In this document: positions 1 to 8,584 of the stretch, one piece after another
Layout: every line of letters starts with the position of its first letter
Position numbering within the stretch: position 1 is the first letter of the stretch
Source of the DNA: Streptomyces rishiriensis
GTDB lineage: Bacteria > Actinomycetota > Actinomycetes > Streptomycetales > Streptomycetaceae
Direction: 5' to 3'
Assembly (NCBI RefSeq): GCF_030815485.1
Contig: NZ_JAUSWV010000002.1
Location: 5,518,001 to 5,582,000, forward strand
DNA: 64,000 nt
Program-made: the position numbers and the translations under genes
The notes under the pieces: generated by a model
Databases searched by the model: none
Told to the model about the DNA's origin: nothing
The model's input: only the letters and a program-made list of their open reading frames with translations

Positions 1-326
1 GCTGGGTCGAGTACTACTGGTTCCGGGTCGTGTTCCTCGGCGAGGAGGACGAGGGCCCGTGGACCGACGAGGACCCCGACCGCGAGATGCGCATCGCCGT
101 CGACCTCCCGCTCGCGCAGGTGCTCGACGAGTACGCCGAGCACGCCGAGCGGCACCGCGAACTGGTCGCCGGGCACGACCTCGGCACCAAGGCACAGCGC
201 GCGACGCGCGACGGCCGCCATGTGGACCTGCGCTGGATCCTCCTGCACCTGATCGAGGAGACGGCCCGGCACAACGGCCACCTCGACATCCTGCGCGAAC
301 TGATCGACGGCCGCACGGGGGTGTAG
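1..326 (+). CDS. DinB-like (DUF664) protein, C-terminal part
   Basis: The gene is open from the left edge, reading in the frame whose first full codon is at base 3 (WVEYYWFRV...), so its start lies outside the window. The last ~108 residues are visible. The C-terminal stretch LHLIEETARHNGHLDILREL is characteristic of the DinB/DUF664 four-helix-bundle family: its paired histidines (HLIEET-RHNGHLD) are the metal-ligand helix of this family, which includes mycothiol-dependent enzymes and many of unknown substrate. I infer a small cytosolic metalloprotein of unknown reaction. The next gene starts 316 bp downstream, so it is not obviously co-transcribed. Confidence 0.75.
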   Translation, partial: WVEYYWFRVVFLGEEDEGPWTDEDPDREMRIAVDLPLAQVLDEYAEHAERHRELVAGHDLGTKAQRATRDGRHVDLRWILLHLIEETARHNGHLDILRELIDGRTGV

Positions 327-561
327 GGCGGGCCCGGCGCAGCCGCGCGCCCCGTATGCAGCGGGTTCTCGCTGGTCCGGCCGGGGCGAAAGGCAGCTGA
401 AAGATCGGCGAAGGGCTTCGGAAAGGCGCCTCGGCGAGACTTTCGTTCGGGGCGGGCGACCGACGGGGGACACGCGGCGCCCGCCCCGGCCCGGTCCCGG
501 CCGCCCTGCCTCGTACGGCATCCGGCCGCCGCCCCGGCCCCGGCCCCTGGGATTGGCCGGA

Positions 562-599
562 TCCCGACGTCCGGGAGTCCGTCGGTTCCCGATCGGGAA
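562..599. promoter_or_regulatory. Paired TCCCG/CGGGA dyads upstream of large SARP gene
   Basis: The 316-bp gap between the DinB-like gene and the SARP gene (327-642) contains two dyad elements just before the SARP start. One is TCCCG-ACGTC-CGGGA at 562-576. The other is the perfect 14-bp palindrome TTCCCGATCGGGAA at 586-599. Their centres are about 24 bp apart, on roughly the same helix face, and the second ends 43 bp before the start codon. This looks like a tandem repressor or activator site. The cognate regulator is unknown. Nothing else is recognisable in the gap. Confidence 0.4.
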
Positions 600-642
600 G
601 ACCGGCGTTGCCCGGCAGTCCCCCCTGGACTACGTTCTGTGA

Positions 643-3600
643 ATGCTCACCCCACGGCCCCGGTTCCGCCTGCTCGGACCGCTGGACGTCGAGATCGACG
701 GACGGGCCGTCGTGCTCACCGGCCGGCAACGCGCGCTGTGCGCCGTGCTCCTGCTGCACGCCAACCATGTCGTCTCCGTCGACCGGCTGGTTCAGTGCCT
801 TTGGGACGACCGGCCGCCCGGCGCGGGAGCGGCCCGGGTACGGGCCCTCGTCGCGGAGGTGCGGCGCGCCCTCGGCCCGGTGGGGACGGAGCTACTGACC
901 ACCCGGCGGCCCGGCTACGTCCTGCACGTGGGCCCGGGCGAACTCGATCTGCCGGTCTTCGAGAGGCTCATCAGGGAGGCATCCCGGGCAGCGTCCGACG
1001 GCGACTGGCGAACGGCCCGGCGCAGCGGTGAACAGGCCCTCGCGCTGTGGCGGGACGAGCCGCTGACCGACCTGCCGGAGGTCGCGGTGCGCGAGGCCGA
1101 GCGCCAACGCCTCGCCGAACTGCACCTCGTGGCCCGCGAGGCGGTGACCGAGGCGGGGATCGAGACCGGCCGGCACCGCGAGGCGATCGCCGAACTCCTC
1201 CGGCTGACCGCCGCCCACCCGCTGCGCGAACGCCCGCACGGCCTGCTGATGCGTGCCCTGCACCAGGACGGCCGCAGCGCCGAGGCCCTGGAGCTGTACA
1301 CCGCGCTGCGCCGGCGCATGGTGGACGAACTCGGCATGGAACCCTCGGCCGACCTCAGGGACCTGCACCAGCGGCTGCTGCGCGACGGCGGCAGCACCTC
1401 GGCGGGCGCCCCGCCCCAGCGGTCCGCCCCGGCGTCCGAGCGCCCCGTGCCCCGTCAACTCCCGCCCACCCCGCGCCGTTTCGTCGGCCGTGACCCTGAA
1501 CTCGACCGCCTCGACTCCTGTCTGCGCAGCTCGGAGCCGCTCGCCCTGATCGTGGGACCGGCCGGCGTCGGCAAGAGCGCACTGGCGCTGAACTGGGCCC
1601 ACCGGGTCGCCGACCGCTTCCCCGACGGCCAGCTCTTCCTCGACATGCGGGGCTTCGACAACGCCGAGCCGATGACCCCCGGCGAGGCGCTGCCGCTGCT
1701 CCTCCAGGGCCTGGGCTGCGCCCCGCGCGACATCCCGCTGGGCGCCGAGGCGCAGACCGCGCTGTACCGGACGCTGCTCGCGGACCGCAGGGTGCTGGTC
1801 GTCCTCGACGACGTGGCCGAGGCGTCGTACGTACGGCGGCTGCTGCCCGCGTCGGCGGGCTCGCTCACGCTGGTGACGAGCCGCGACAAGCTCAGCGGCC
1901 TGGTCACCCTGGACGGCGCCTACCGGGTGTCCTGCGACGTCCTCGACAGTGCCGCAGCGCTGGAGCTGATCAGCGGCGCGGTCGGCGCGGAGGCCGTCGC
2001 CGCCGATCCGGAGGCCGCGGCCCGGCTCGTCGAGCTCTGCGACCACCTGCCGCTCGCCCTCTGCGTCGCGGGCTCCTGGATCGGCGACCGGCCAGGCAGT
2101 ATCCGGGCATACGTCCGTGATCTCGCGGACCGGGGGCGACTGGCCCGGCTGCATGTCGAGGGCGAGGAGTCCGTCGCCGTACGGGCCGCGCTCGACCTGT
2201 CGTACGGGGCGCTGCCCGCGGAGGCCCGGCGGGCCTTCCGCTCGCTCGGCGTGCTGCCGGGCACCGGCCGGTCGGTCCCGGCGGCCGCCGCTGCCGCCGG
2301 GACCGACGAACATCGCCTGGCCGACCTGCTGCGGCTGGCCCAGCGGGTCCATCTGCTGCGCGACGTCGAACACGGCCGTCCGGCCTGGCACGACCTCGTG
2401 CACGAGTACGCCCGGGACCGGACGGCCGCCGAGGACTCTTCCGAGGAGCGGACCGCCGCCGTCACCCGCGTCCTCGACCACTACCTGCAGAGCGTCGTGA
2501 ACGCGGCGGCCGCGGCAGGCCTGTACGTCATGCGCACCCGCCCGCCCGCCGTCGAGGGCTCCACGCCGCGGGAGTTCGCCGGCGCCGAGGAGGCGTACGC
2601 CTGGTTCGACCGCGAGTGGGACGACATCGCGGCCGCGATCGGACACGCCGCCGAGCACGGTCCCGCGCCGTACGTGTGGTGGCTGGTGGACGCGCTCCAG
2701 GACCTCTTCCACCACCGCAGGCCGCTCTCCGACTGGATGCGGCTGGCCAGCCTCGCCCGGGAGGTGGCCGCGCGCGGCGGGGACGAGGTCGGCGAGGCCT
2801 CCATGTGCCTGTCCCTGGGCAGCGCCCGCTGGCGCAACGGTGACCTGCGGGGCGCCCTGACGGAGTACGAGGAGGCGGAGGGGCTGGCCCGCCGGGCCGG
2901 CTGGACGTACGGCGAGGCCGGCAGCCTCCAGGGCAAGGGCGTCACCCTCAAGCTGCTGGGCGAACTGCGCCGCGCGCTGCCCTGCTACGACCGCGCCCTG
3001 GCGCTCTACCGCACCCTGGACAACGTCAGGAACGTGGAGATCATGCTGATCAACACGGCGTCCCTGAACCTCGCCCTGGGCCGGCTGGACGCGGCCGAGG
3101 AGGCGGCGTGCGCGGCCCTCGACCTGATCGGCGACACGGTCCACCACAACCGCGCGATGGCCCTCGTCAACCTGGCCCTGGTCCAGCAGAAGCAGGCCCG
3201 GTTCGACGAGGCGGCGGCGGCGCTGCGCAGCTGTTTCCTGGTCTCGCGCGACTCCGGGTCCACCTACACGGAGGCGGTGGCCCTGGAGGCGCTGGGCCGG
3301 GTCCGCGCCGACGCCGGCCAGGACGACCGCGCGCTCCTCGCCTACGAGGACGCCCTCGCCGTCTCCCGGCGGGTGGAGAACCGCAACTGCCAGGTCGACA
3401 GCCTGGTCGGGCTGGCCTCGGTGAAGCTGCGCGCGGGCCGCACCGAGGAGAGCGCCGAACACCTCGACGCCGCCTTCGAGATCGCCGAGCGCACCGGTCA
3501 CCGGGCGGGCCTCGTCGAGGTCCTGCTGGCCCGCGCCGACCTGGCCCGCGCCCAGGGCCGCCCGGCCGACGCCCTGGACCATCTGGAGCGCGCCGAACGC

Positions 3601-4020
3601 CTCGCGGCCGACGGCAACCCCCTCACCCTTCCGCGTGTCCACCTCACCACCGCCCTGACGCTCCTCGACAGCGATCCCGAGCCCGGCACCGACGCCGGCA
3701 CCACCCCCGCCCCCGACGCCCCCGCCCGGGCCCGCGACGCGGCGACCCTGGCGGCGGACCTCGCCCGCGACTCCGGTCAGCGGCTCCTGCACGCCCGTGC
3801 CACGGCGGCCCTGGCCCGCGCCCACGAGGCCCACGGCGACGCCGGCCCGGCGCACGAGGCCGGAACGGAGGCGACCGCCCTGTACGCGACGCTGGGTGTC
3901 CGGCGCCCTCCCGGGGCATCCGCCCCGCACCGCCCGACGCCCCACCATCGCCACCGGGAACTCCCTGCGGACGCCGAGTCCCGCCTCACCCTCTACCTGA
4001 CCGAGCACTTCGAGGGCTGA
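643..4020 (+). CDS. AfsR-type SARP regulator (HTH-BTAD-NB-ARC-TPR)
   Basis: A 1125-residue transcription regulator of the Streptomyces antibiotic regulatory protein family. Residues ~1-95 form an OmpR-type winged helix (FRLLGPLDVEIDG, RPGYVLHV). Residues ~100-245 are the bacterial transcriptional activation domain (ALWRDEPLTDL, ELYTALRRRMVDELGMEPS). An NB-ARC-like P-loop module follows, with Walker A GPAGVGKSAL near residue 307 and Walker B LVVLDDV. The C-terminal ~450 residues carry repeated TPR helices (GEAGSLQGKGVTLKLLGELR). It has the layout of AfsR, which controls secondary metabolism. ATG at 643 is the first start before the winged helix. I found no TTA codon in it, so bldA control is not indicated. 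Its targets are unknown, since no biosynthetic cluster lies in this window. Confidence 0.92.
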   Translation: MLTPRPRFRLLGPLDVEIDGRAVVLTGRQRALCAVLLLHANHVVSVDRLVQCLWDDRPPGAGAARVRALVAEVRRALGPVGTELLTTRRPGYVLHVGPGELDLPVFERLIREASRAASDGDWRTARRSGEQALALWRDEPLTDLPEVAVREAERQRLAELHLVAREAVTEAGIETGRHREAIAELLRLTAAHPLRERPHGLLMRALHQDGRSAEALELYTALRRRMVDELGMEPSADLRDLHQRLLRDGGSTSAGAPPQRSAPASERPVPRQLPPTPRRFVGRDPELDRLDSCLRSSEPLALIVGPAGVGKSALALNWAHRVADRFPDGQLFLDMRGFDNAEPMTPGEALPLLLQGLGCAPRDIPLGAEAQTALYRTLLADRRVLVVLDDVAEASYVRRLLPASAGSLTLVTSRDKLSGLVTLDGAYRVSCDVLDSAAALELISGAVGAEAVAADPEAAARLVELCDHLPLALCVAGSWIGDRPGSIRAYVRDLADRGRLARLHVEGEESVAVRAALDLSYGALPAEARRAFRSLGVLPGTGRSVPAAAAAAGTDEHRLADLLRLAQRVHLLRDVEHGRPAWHDLVHEYARDRTAAEDSSEERTAAVTRVLDHYLQSVVNAAAAAGLYVMRTRPPAVEGSTPREFAGAEEAYAWFDREWDDIAAAIGHAAEHGPAPYVWWLVDALQDLFHHRRPLSDWMRLASLAREVAARGGDEVGEASMCLSLGSARWRNGDLRGALTEYEEAEGLARRAGWTYGEAGSLQGKGVTLKLLGELRRALPCYDRALALYRTLDNVRNVEIMLINTASLNLALGRLDAAEEAACAALDLIGDTVHHNRAMALVNLALVQQKQARFDEAAAALRSCFLVSRDSGSTYTEAVALEALGRVRADAGQDDRALLAYEDALAVSRRVENRNCQVDSLVGLASVKLRAGRTEESAEHLDAAFEIAERTGHRAGLVEVLLARADLARAQGRPADALDHLERAERLAADGNPLTLPRVHLTTALTLLDSDPEPGTDAGTTPAPDAPARARDAATLAADLARDSGQRLLHARATAALARAHEAHGDAGPAHEAGTEATALYATLGVRRPPGASAPHRPTPHHRHRELPADAESRLTLYLTEHFEG

Positions 4021-4026
4021 GCCGGT

Positions 4027-4812
4027 TCACACGGGCGTGGCGTACGCGCTGCCGAGCCGCAGCCGCGGGTCGCGGGCGAGGATCCGTTCGTGCAGGGACC
4101 GCAGTTCCGGGCCCGGTTCGCAGCCCAGGAGGTCGATCATCCGCAGGCGCAGCAGCTGGAAGGAGTCCAGCGCGTCCGCCTGGCGGCCCCCGCGGTGCAG
4201 GGCGAGCATCAGCAGGCCCGTGACCTTCTCGTCGAAGGGATGCATCTCGGCCAGCCAGTGCAGCTGCGGCAGGCACTCCTCGTGCCGCCCCACGCGCAGG
4301 TACAGCTCGGTGCTGCCGACCAGTGCCTCCCGGTGCTCACGCCGCAGCGTCACCCGTGTCGACTCGGCCCAGGCCGTGCGCACGTCGGACAGCGGCTCGC
4401 CCCGCCACAGCTCCAGGGCCCGCGCGTAGCGGCCCAGGGCCGTCTCGGTGTCGCCGGCGCGGGCCTCCTGCTGCGCCTCCCGGACCAGGGCGCGGAACCG
4501 CGCGGTGTCGACGCAGCGTTCGTCGATCGCGAGGACGTAACCGCCGCGCTTGCGGATCAGTTCGAAACCCTCGGTCAGCTGCCCGTCGGCCCGCAGCGCC
4601 TTCCGCAGCCGGGTGGCCTGGATGTACAGGGCGTCGCGCGGGTGCTGGGGCCGGCGTTCCTGCCACACCCGCTCGATCAGCGTCTCGTCGGCGACGAACG
4701 CGCCGGGGGTCCAGGCCAGTGCCGCCAGCAGCAGCTTGGTGCCGTGCGGCAGCGGCAGCTTGTCACCCGAGCGGGCCCGTGCCTCGACGCACCCCAGCAG
4801 CTGGATCTCCAT
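4027..4812 (-). CDS. Small SARP-family transcriptional regulator
   Basis: A 261-residue protein with only the two core SARP domains: an N-terminal winged helix (residues 1-~90, MEIQLLGCVEARA, KRGGYVLAID) and a BTAD (residues ~95-245, ALELWRGEPLSDVRTAWAES, LRLRMIDLLGCEPGPELR). This is the ActII-ORF4/RedD size class of pathway-specific activators. I chose ATG 4812 because the winged-helix fold begins at that residue; the open frame upstream looks non-coding. It converges with the large SARP gene with only 6 bp between stops. Two SARPs side by side usually mark a biosynthetic cluster, but none is visible here, so any cluster would lie left of the window or elsewhere. No TTA codon was seen. Confidence 0.9.
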   Translation of the reverse strand: MEIQLLGCVEARARSGDKLPLPHGTKLLLAALAWTPGAFVADETLIERVWQERRPQHPRDALYIQATRLRKALRADGQLTEGFELIRKRGGYVLAIDERCVDTARFRALVREAQQEARAGDTETALGRYARALELWRGEPLSDVRTAWAESTRVTLRREHREALVGSTELYLRVGRHEECLPQLHWLAEMHPFDEKVTGLLMLALHRGGRQADALDSFQLLRLRMIDLLGCEPGPELRSLHERILARDPRLRLGSAYATPV

Positions 4813-4964
4813 GTGCCCCCCGTACCTCGAACCACTCGAGTCACCACTGTGCGCGCGAGGTGTTCGGCTGGCGCATGGATGCTGCACGGCTGCCGCCGAC
4901 TTGGCTCGGCCGGGGGGTGCCGGGGGTGCCGGGCGCGCGGGGGTGCGTGGGGTGCGGGTGCGGG

Positions 4965-5165
4965 GTGGCTGGTCGCGCAGTTCCCCGCGCCCCTGAGGGG
5001 GTGGCTTCGGCCCCCGTGGTGTCGGCTGCGAGTGCGTGGTGGCGATTGCGCAGTACCCCGCGCCCCTGAGGGGTGGTGGTTCTGGTCCGTCTCGTCAGGT
5101 GCGGGTGCGGGTGCGGGTGCGTCGTGGCTCGTCGCGCAGTTCCCCGCGGCCCTGGTGGGCTGCGG
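4965..5165. repeat. Three degenerate copies of a GTGGCTGGTCGCGCAG-type repeat
   Basis: The 514-bp gap 4813-5326 has no convincing gene. It contains three diverged copies of an element of about 40 bp built around GTCGCGCAGTTCCCCGCG: ~4965-5005, ~5036-5080 and ~5124-5165, with short GTGCGGGTGC tracts between them. Two further copies lie at 55266-55398. A 19-bp direct repeat (GCAACAGGGACG core) lies at 5176-5194 and 5195-5213. I believe similar elements are common between genes in Streptomyces. Their role is unknown. Confidence 0.6.
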
Positions 5166-5200
5166 GCCCGCAGGGGCAACAGGGACGTGTGAAGGCAACA

Positions 5201-5245
5201 GGGACGAGTGAAGGCCCGCGCCGGGTGAGCGCGGGCCTTCGTCCC
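5201..5245 (-). terminator. Hairpin downstream of the bldK-type operon
   Basis: A perfect 12-bp stem pairs 5210-5221 (GAAGGCCCGCGC) with 5229-5240 around a 7-nt loop. It is extended by outer arms GGGAC 5201-5205 and GTCCC 5241-5245. It lies about 85 bp beyond the last ATPase gene of the leftward operon. There is no T-tract, which is usual for terminators in high-GC actinobacteria. Confidence 0.55.
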
Positions 5246-5326
5246 CTGGACCGGACGTTCGTGGGCTCGGGTCAATGGGCCTGGAAAGTCCGCTCCGAAA
5301 GAGGGCGGCTGACGAAAAGGGGTGTG

Positions 5327-6388
<1,062 letters not shown>

Positions 6389-6414
6389 GGGGGTGAAATC
6401 CCGTCTCTTGTACG

Positions 6415-7452
6415 TCAGTTCGCGGCGCTGCCGGCGAGGTCGGAGAAGTATTCGGCGCGCTGGCCGGCGGTGAGGTGGCAGGCCGAGCCCCGGCCGTTCG
6501 TGACCTCCAGCGGCGGCTGCTCCCGGGAGCACAGGCCCCCTTCGACCTTCTCGGCGAAGGTGCACCGGGGGTGGAAGCGGCAGCCCGTCGGCGGGTTCAG
6601 CAAAGAGGGCGGCGAACCGGGGATCGGGTTGAGCGGAACGTCCACCGGGTGGTCCAGGCTCGGCATCGAGCTCAGCAGGCCCAGCGTGTACGGGTGCTGC
6701 GGGCTCTGCAGCACCTCCCTCTTGGTGCCCCGCTCCACGCACCGGCCGCCGTACATCACCAGGACGTCGTCGGCGATGTCGGCGATGACGCCGAGGTCGT
6801 GCGTGATGAAGATGATCGCGGTGCCGAACTCCTGCTGGAGGTCCTTCAGCAGGTCCATGATCTGGGCCTGCACGGTCACGTCGAGGGCCGTGGTCGGCTC
6901 GTCGGCGATCAGCAGCTCCGGGTCGCAGACCAGCGCCATGGCGATCATCGCGCGCTGGCGCATACCGCCGGAGAACTGGTGCGGGTAGTCGTCCACCCGG
7001 ACCTCCGGCTGGGGGATGCCCACCCGCCTCAGCATCTCGATCGCCCGGACCCGCGACTGGCTCTTGGAGGCGCCGGTGTGCTTGCGGTACGTCTCGGCGA
7101 TCTGCTTGCCGATCGTGTGGTACGGCGACAACGAGGCCAGCGCGTCCTGGAAGATCATCGACATCTTGTTGCCGCGCAGCCGCTCCAGCTCCTTCTCGGA
7201 GGCGGTCAGCAGCTCCTTGTCGTCCAGCAGGATCTCGCCCTCGATCGCCGTGCGATCGCGATCGTGCAGACCCAGGACGGCCAGGTTGGTGACCGACTTG
7301 CCGGAACCCGACTCGCCGACGATGCCGAGCGTCTTGCCCTTCAGCACGTCGAAGGAGAGCCCGTCGACGGCCTTGACGATGCCGTCCTCGGTGGAGAAAT
7401 GGACTTTCAGGTCCCTGACGGAGAGGAAGGGCTGCTGATCGGTGCTCGTCAC
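6415..7452 (-). CDS. bldKD: Oligopeptide ABC importer ATPase (BldKD/OppD type)
   Basis: A 345-residue ATPase with Walker A GESGSGKS, signature FSGGMRQRAMIAMAL, Walker B LLIADEPTTALD, switch histidine in FITHDLGVIADI, and the C-terminal oligo/dipeptide extension (PPTGCRFHPRC). It should pair with the following OppF-type ATPase as a heterodimer driving peptide import at the cytoplasmic membrane. It starts 48 bp after the permease gene and runs to 26 bp before the next ATPase gene, so the five genes are probably one transcript. Length and motifs are standard for OppD/DppD. Confidence 0.87.
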   Translation of the reverse strand: MTSTDQQPFLSVRDLKVHFSTEDGIVKAVDGLSFDVLKGKTLGIVGESGSGKSVTNLAVLGLHDRDRTAIEGEILLDDKELLTASEKELERLRGNKMSMIFQDALASLSPYHTIGKQIAETYRKHTGASKSQSRVRAIEMLRRVGIPQPEVRVDDYPHQFSGGMRQRAMIAMALVCDPELLIADEPTTALDVTVQAQIMDLLKDLQQEFGTAIIFITHDLGVIADIADDVLVMYGGRCVERGTKREVLQSPQHPYTLGLLSSMPSLDHPVDVPLNPIPGSPPSLLNPPTGCRFHPRCTFAEKVEGGLCSREQPPLEVTNGRGSACHLTAGQRAEYFSDLAGSAAN

Positions 7453-7500
7453 GGGGACGCTCCTGGGGGGTGATGCGAGAGGTCGGGGGCGGGGCGGAGG

Positions 7501-8481
7501 TCAGGCGAGCCGGATCCGCGGGTCGATGAGGGCGTAGACGGCGTCCACGATGATGTTGAAGAAGACGATCGCGCCGGCCGCCAGGAGGGTCACACCGAGC
7601 AGCATCGGCAGGTCGCTCTGGTCCACGGACTTCACCGCGAGCCGGCCGATACCCGGGAGGCTGAAGGTCTGCTCGGTGATGATGGCGCCGCCGATCAGCG
7701 TCCCGAGGTCGATGCCGAACACCGTGACGATGGGGCCCATCGCGCCGCGCCAGGCGAACCGGAAGAACACGTTCGCCCGGGACAGGCCCTTGGCGCGGGC
7801 GGTACGGACGTAGTCCTCGCTCAGCTGCTCGACGAGCTGCGAGCGGGTCATACGGGTGTAGTTGGCGGTGAAGATGATCGCCAGGACCAGCCAGGGCAGC
7901 AGCAGTCCGGAGAACCAGGCGACCGGGTCCTCGCTGAACGGGGTCCACGACGGCTGGTCGAGCCATCCCAGCTGTGCGACGAAGTAGTACATCGCGATGT
8001 AGCCGACGAAGTAGATCTGCAGCGACGAGCCGAGCAGCGAGGCCGAACTGGCGAACTTGTCCAGGAACCGGCCCTGCTTGAGAGCCGCGAGCATGCCCGC
8101 GCCGACACCGAGGACCAGGAAGACGGCGGCCGCGCCGAAGGCGAGCGAGAGGGTGGTCGGCAGGCGGTCCATGATCGTTTCGAAGACCGGCACGTTGTTG
8201 GCGAAGGAGTAGCCGAAGCAGGGCGCGTCGCAGTACCCGTAACCGGCGTAGTCGCGACCGGCGAAGACGCCCTTCAGCCAGTACCAGTACTGCACCGGGA
8301 TGGAGTGGTCGATGCCCAGGTTCTTCCGGATCTGCGCGAGGTTCTCAGGCGTGCAGTTCTTGCCGCAGGACATCATGGCGGGGTCACGCGGCACGGCGTA
8401 GAAGAGCCAGAAGGTGATGGCACTGATGATCAACAGAATGACCAGCGCGCCGGTGACTCGGCGGACAAGGAAGCGGAGCAT
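7501..8481 (-). CDS. bldKC: Oligopeptide ABC importer permease (BldKC/OppB type)
   Basis: A 326-residue inner-membrane permease. The N-terminus (MLRFLVRRVTGALVILLI) is the typical OppB/DppB first helix, followed by a long extracytoplasmic loop holding paired cysteines (CGKNCTPE; CDAPC). The EAA loop for contact with the ATPase is visible as DYVRTARAKGLSRANVFFRF. About six membrane helices are expected. It lies between the binding protein and the ATPase genes. In the bldK order it is the second permease. Confidence 0.85.
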   Translation of the reverse strand: MLRFLVRRVTGALVILLIISAITFWLFYAVPRDPAMMSCGKNCTPENLAQIRKNLGIDHSIPVQYWYWLKGVFAGRDYAGYGYCDAPCFGYSFANNVPVFETIMDRLPTTLSLAFGAAAVFLVLGVGAGMLAALKQGRFLDKFASSASLLGSSLQIYFVGYIAMYYFVAQLGWLDQPSWTPFSEDPVAWFSGLLLPWLVLAIIFTANYTRMTRSQLVEQLSEDYVRTARAKGLSRANVFFRFAWRGAMGPIVTVFGIDLGTLIGGAIITEQTFSLPGIGRLAVKSVDQSDLPMLLGVTLLAAGAIVFFNIIVDAVYALIDPRIRLA

Positions 8482-8584
8482 GAGGCGTGACTTTCCGGAC
8501 GGGGCGCCGTCGCCGCGGTAAGGAGAGGGGGGTGGGCCGCAGGGGGGTGGCCATGGTGACGGCCACCCCCCGGGGGTCGTGCGC

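Noticed and set aside
892..4008. Very long open frame on the minus strand opposite the large SARP gene (~1038 codons)
   Set aside because: High GC makes antisense frames stay open; the translation is low-complexity Gly/Arg/Val sequence without domains, while the plus strand codes a full SARP.
643..4812. bldA control of the two SARP genes
   Set aside because: I looked for in-frame TTA codons in both and saw none; apparent TTA triplets are out of frame.
6389..7966. Upstream continuation of the bldKE frame on the minus strand
   Set aside because: It overlaps the OppD-type ATPase and permease genes out of frame and gives Arg/Gly/Pro-rich sequence; the ABC domain begins at ATG 6388.
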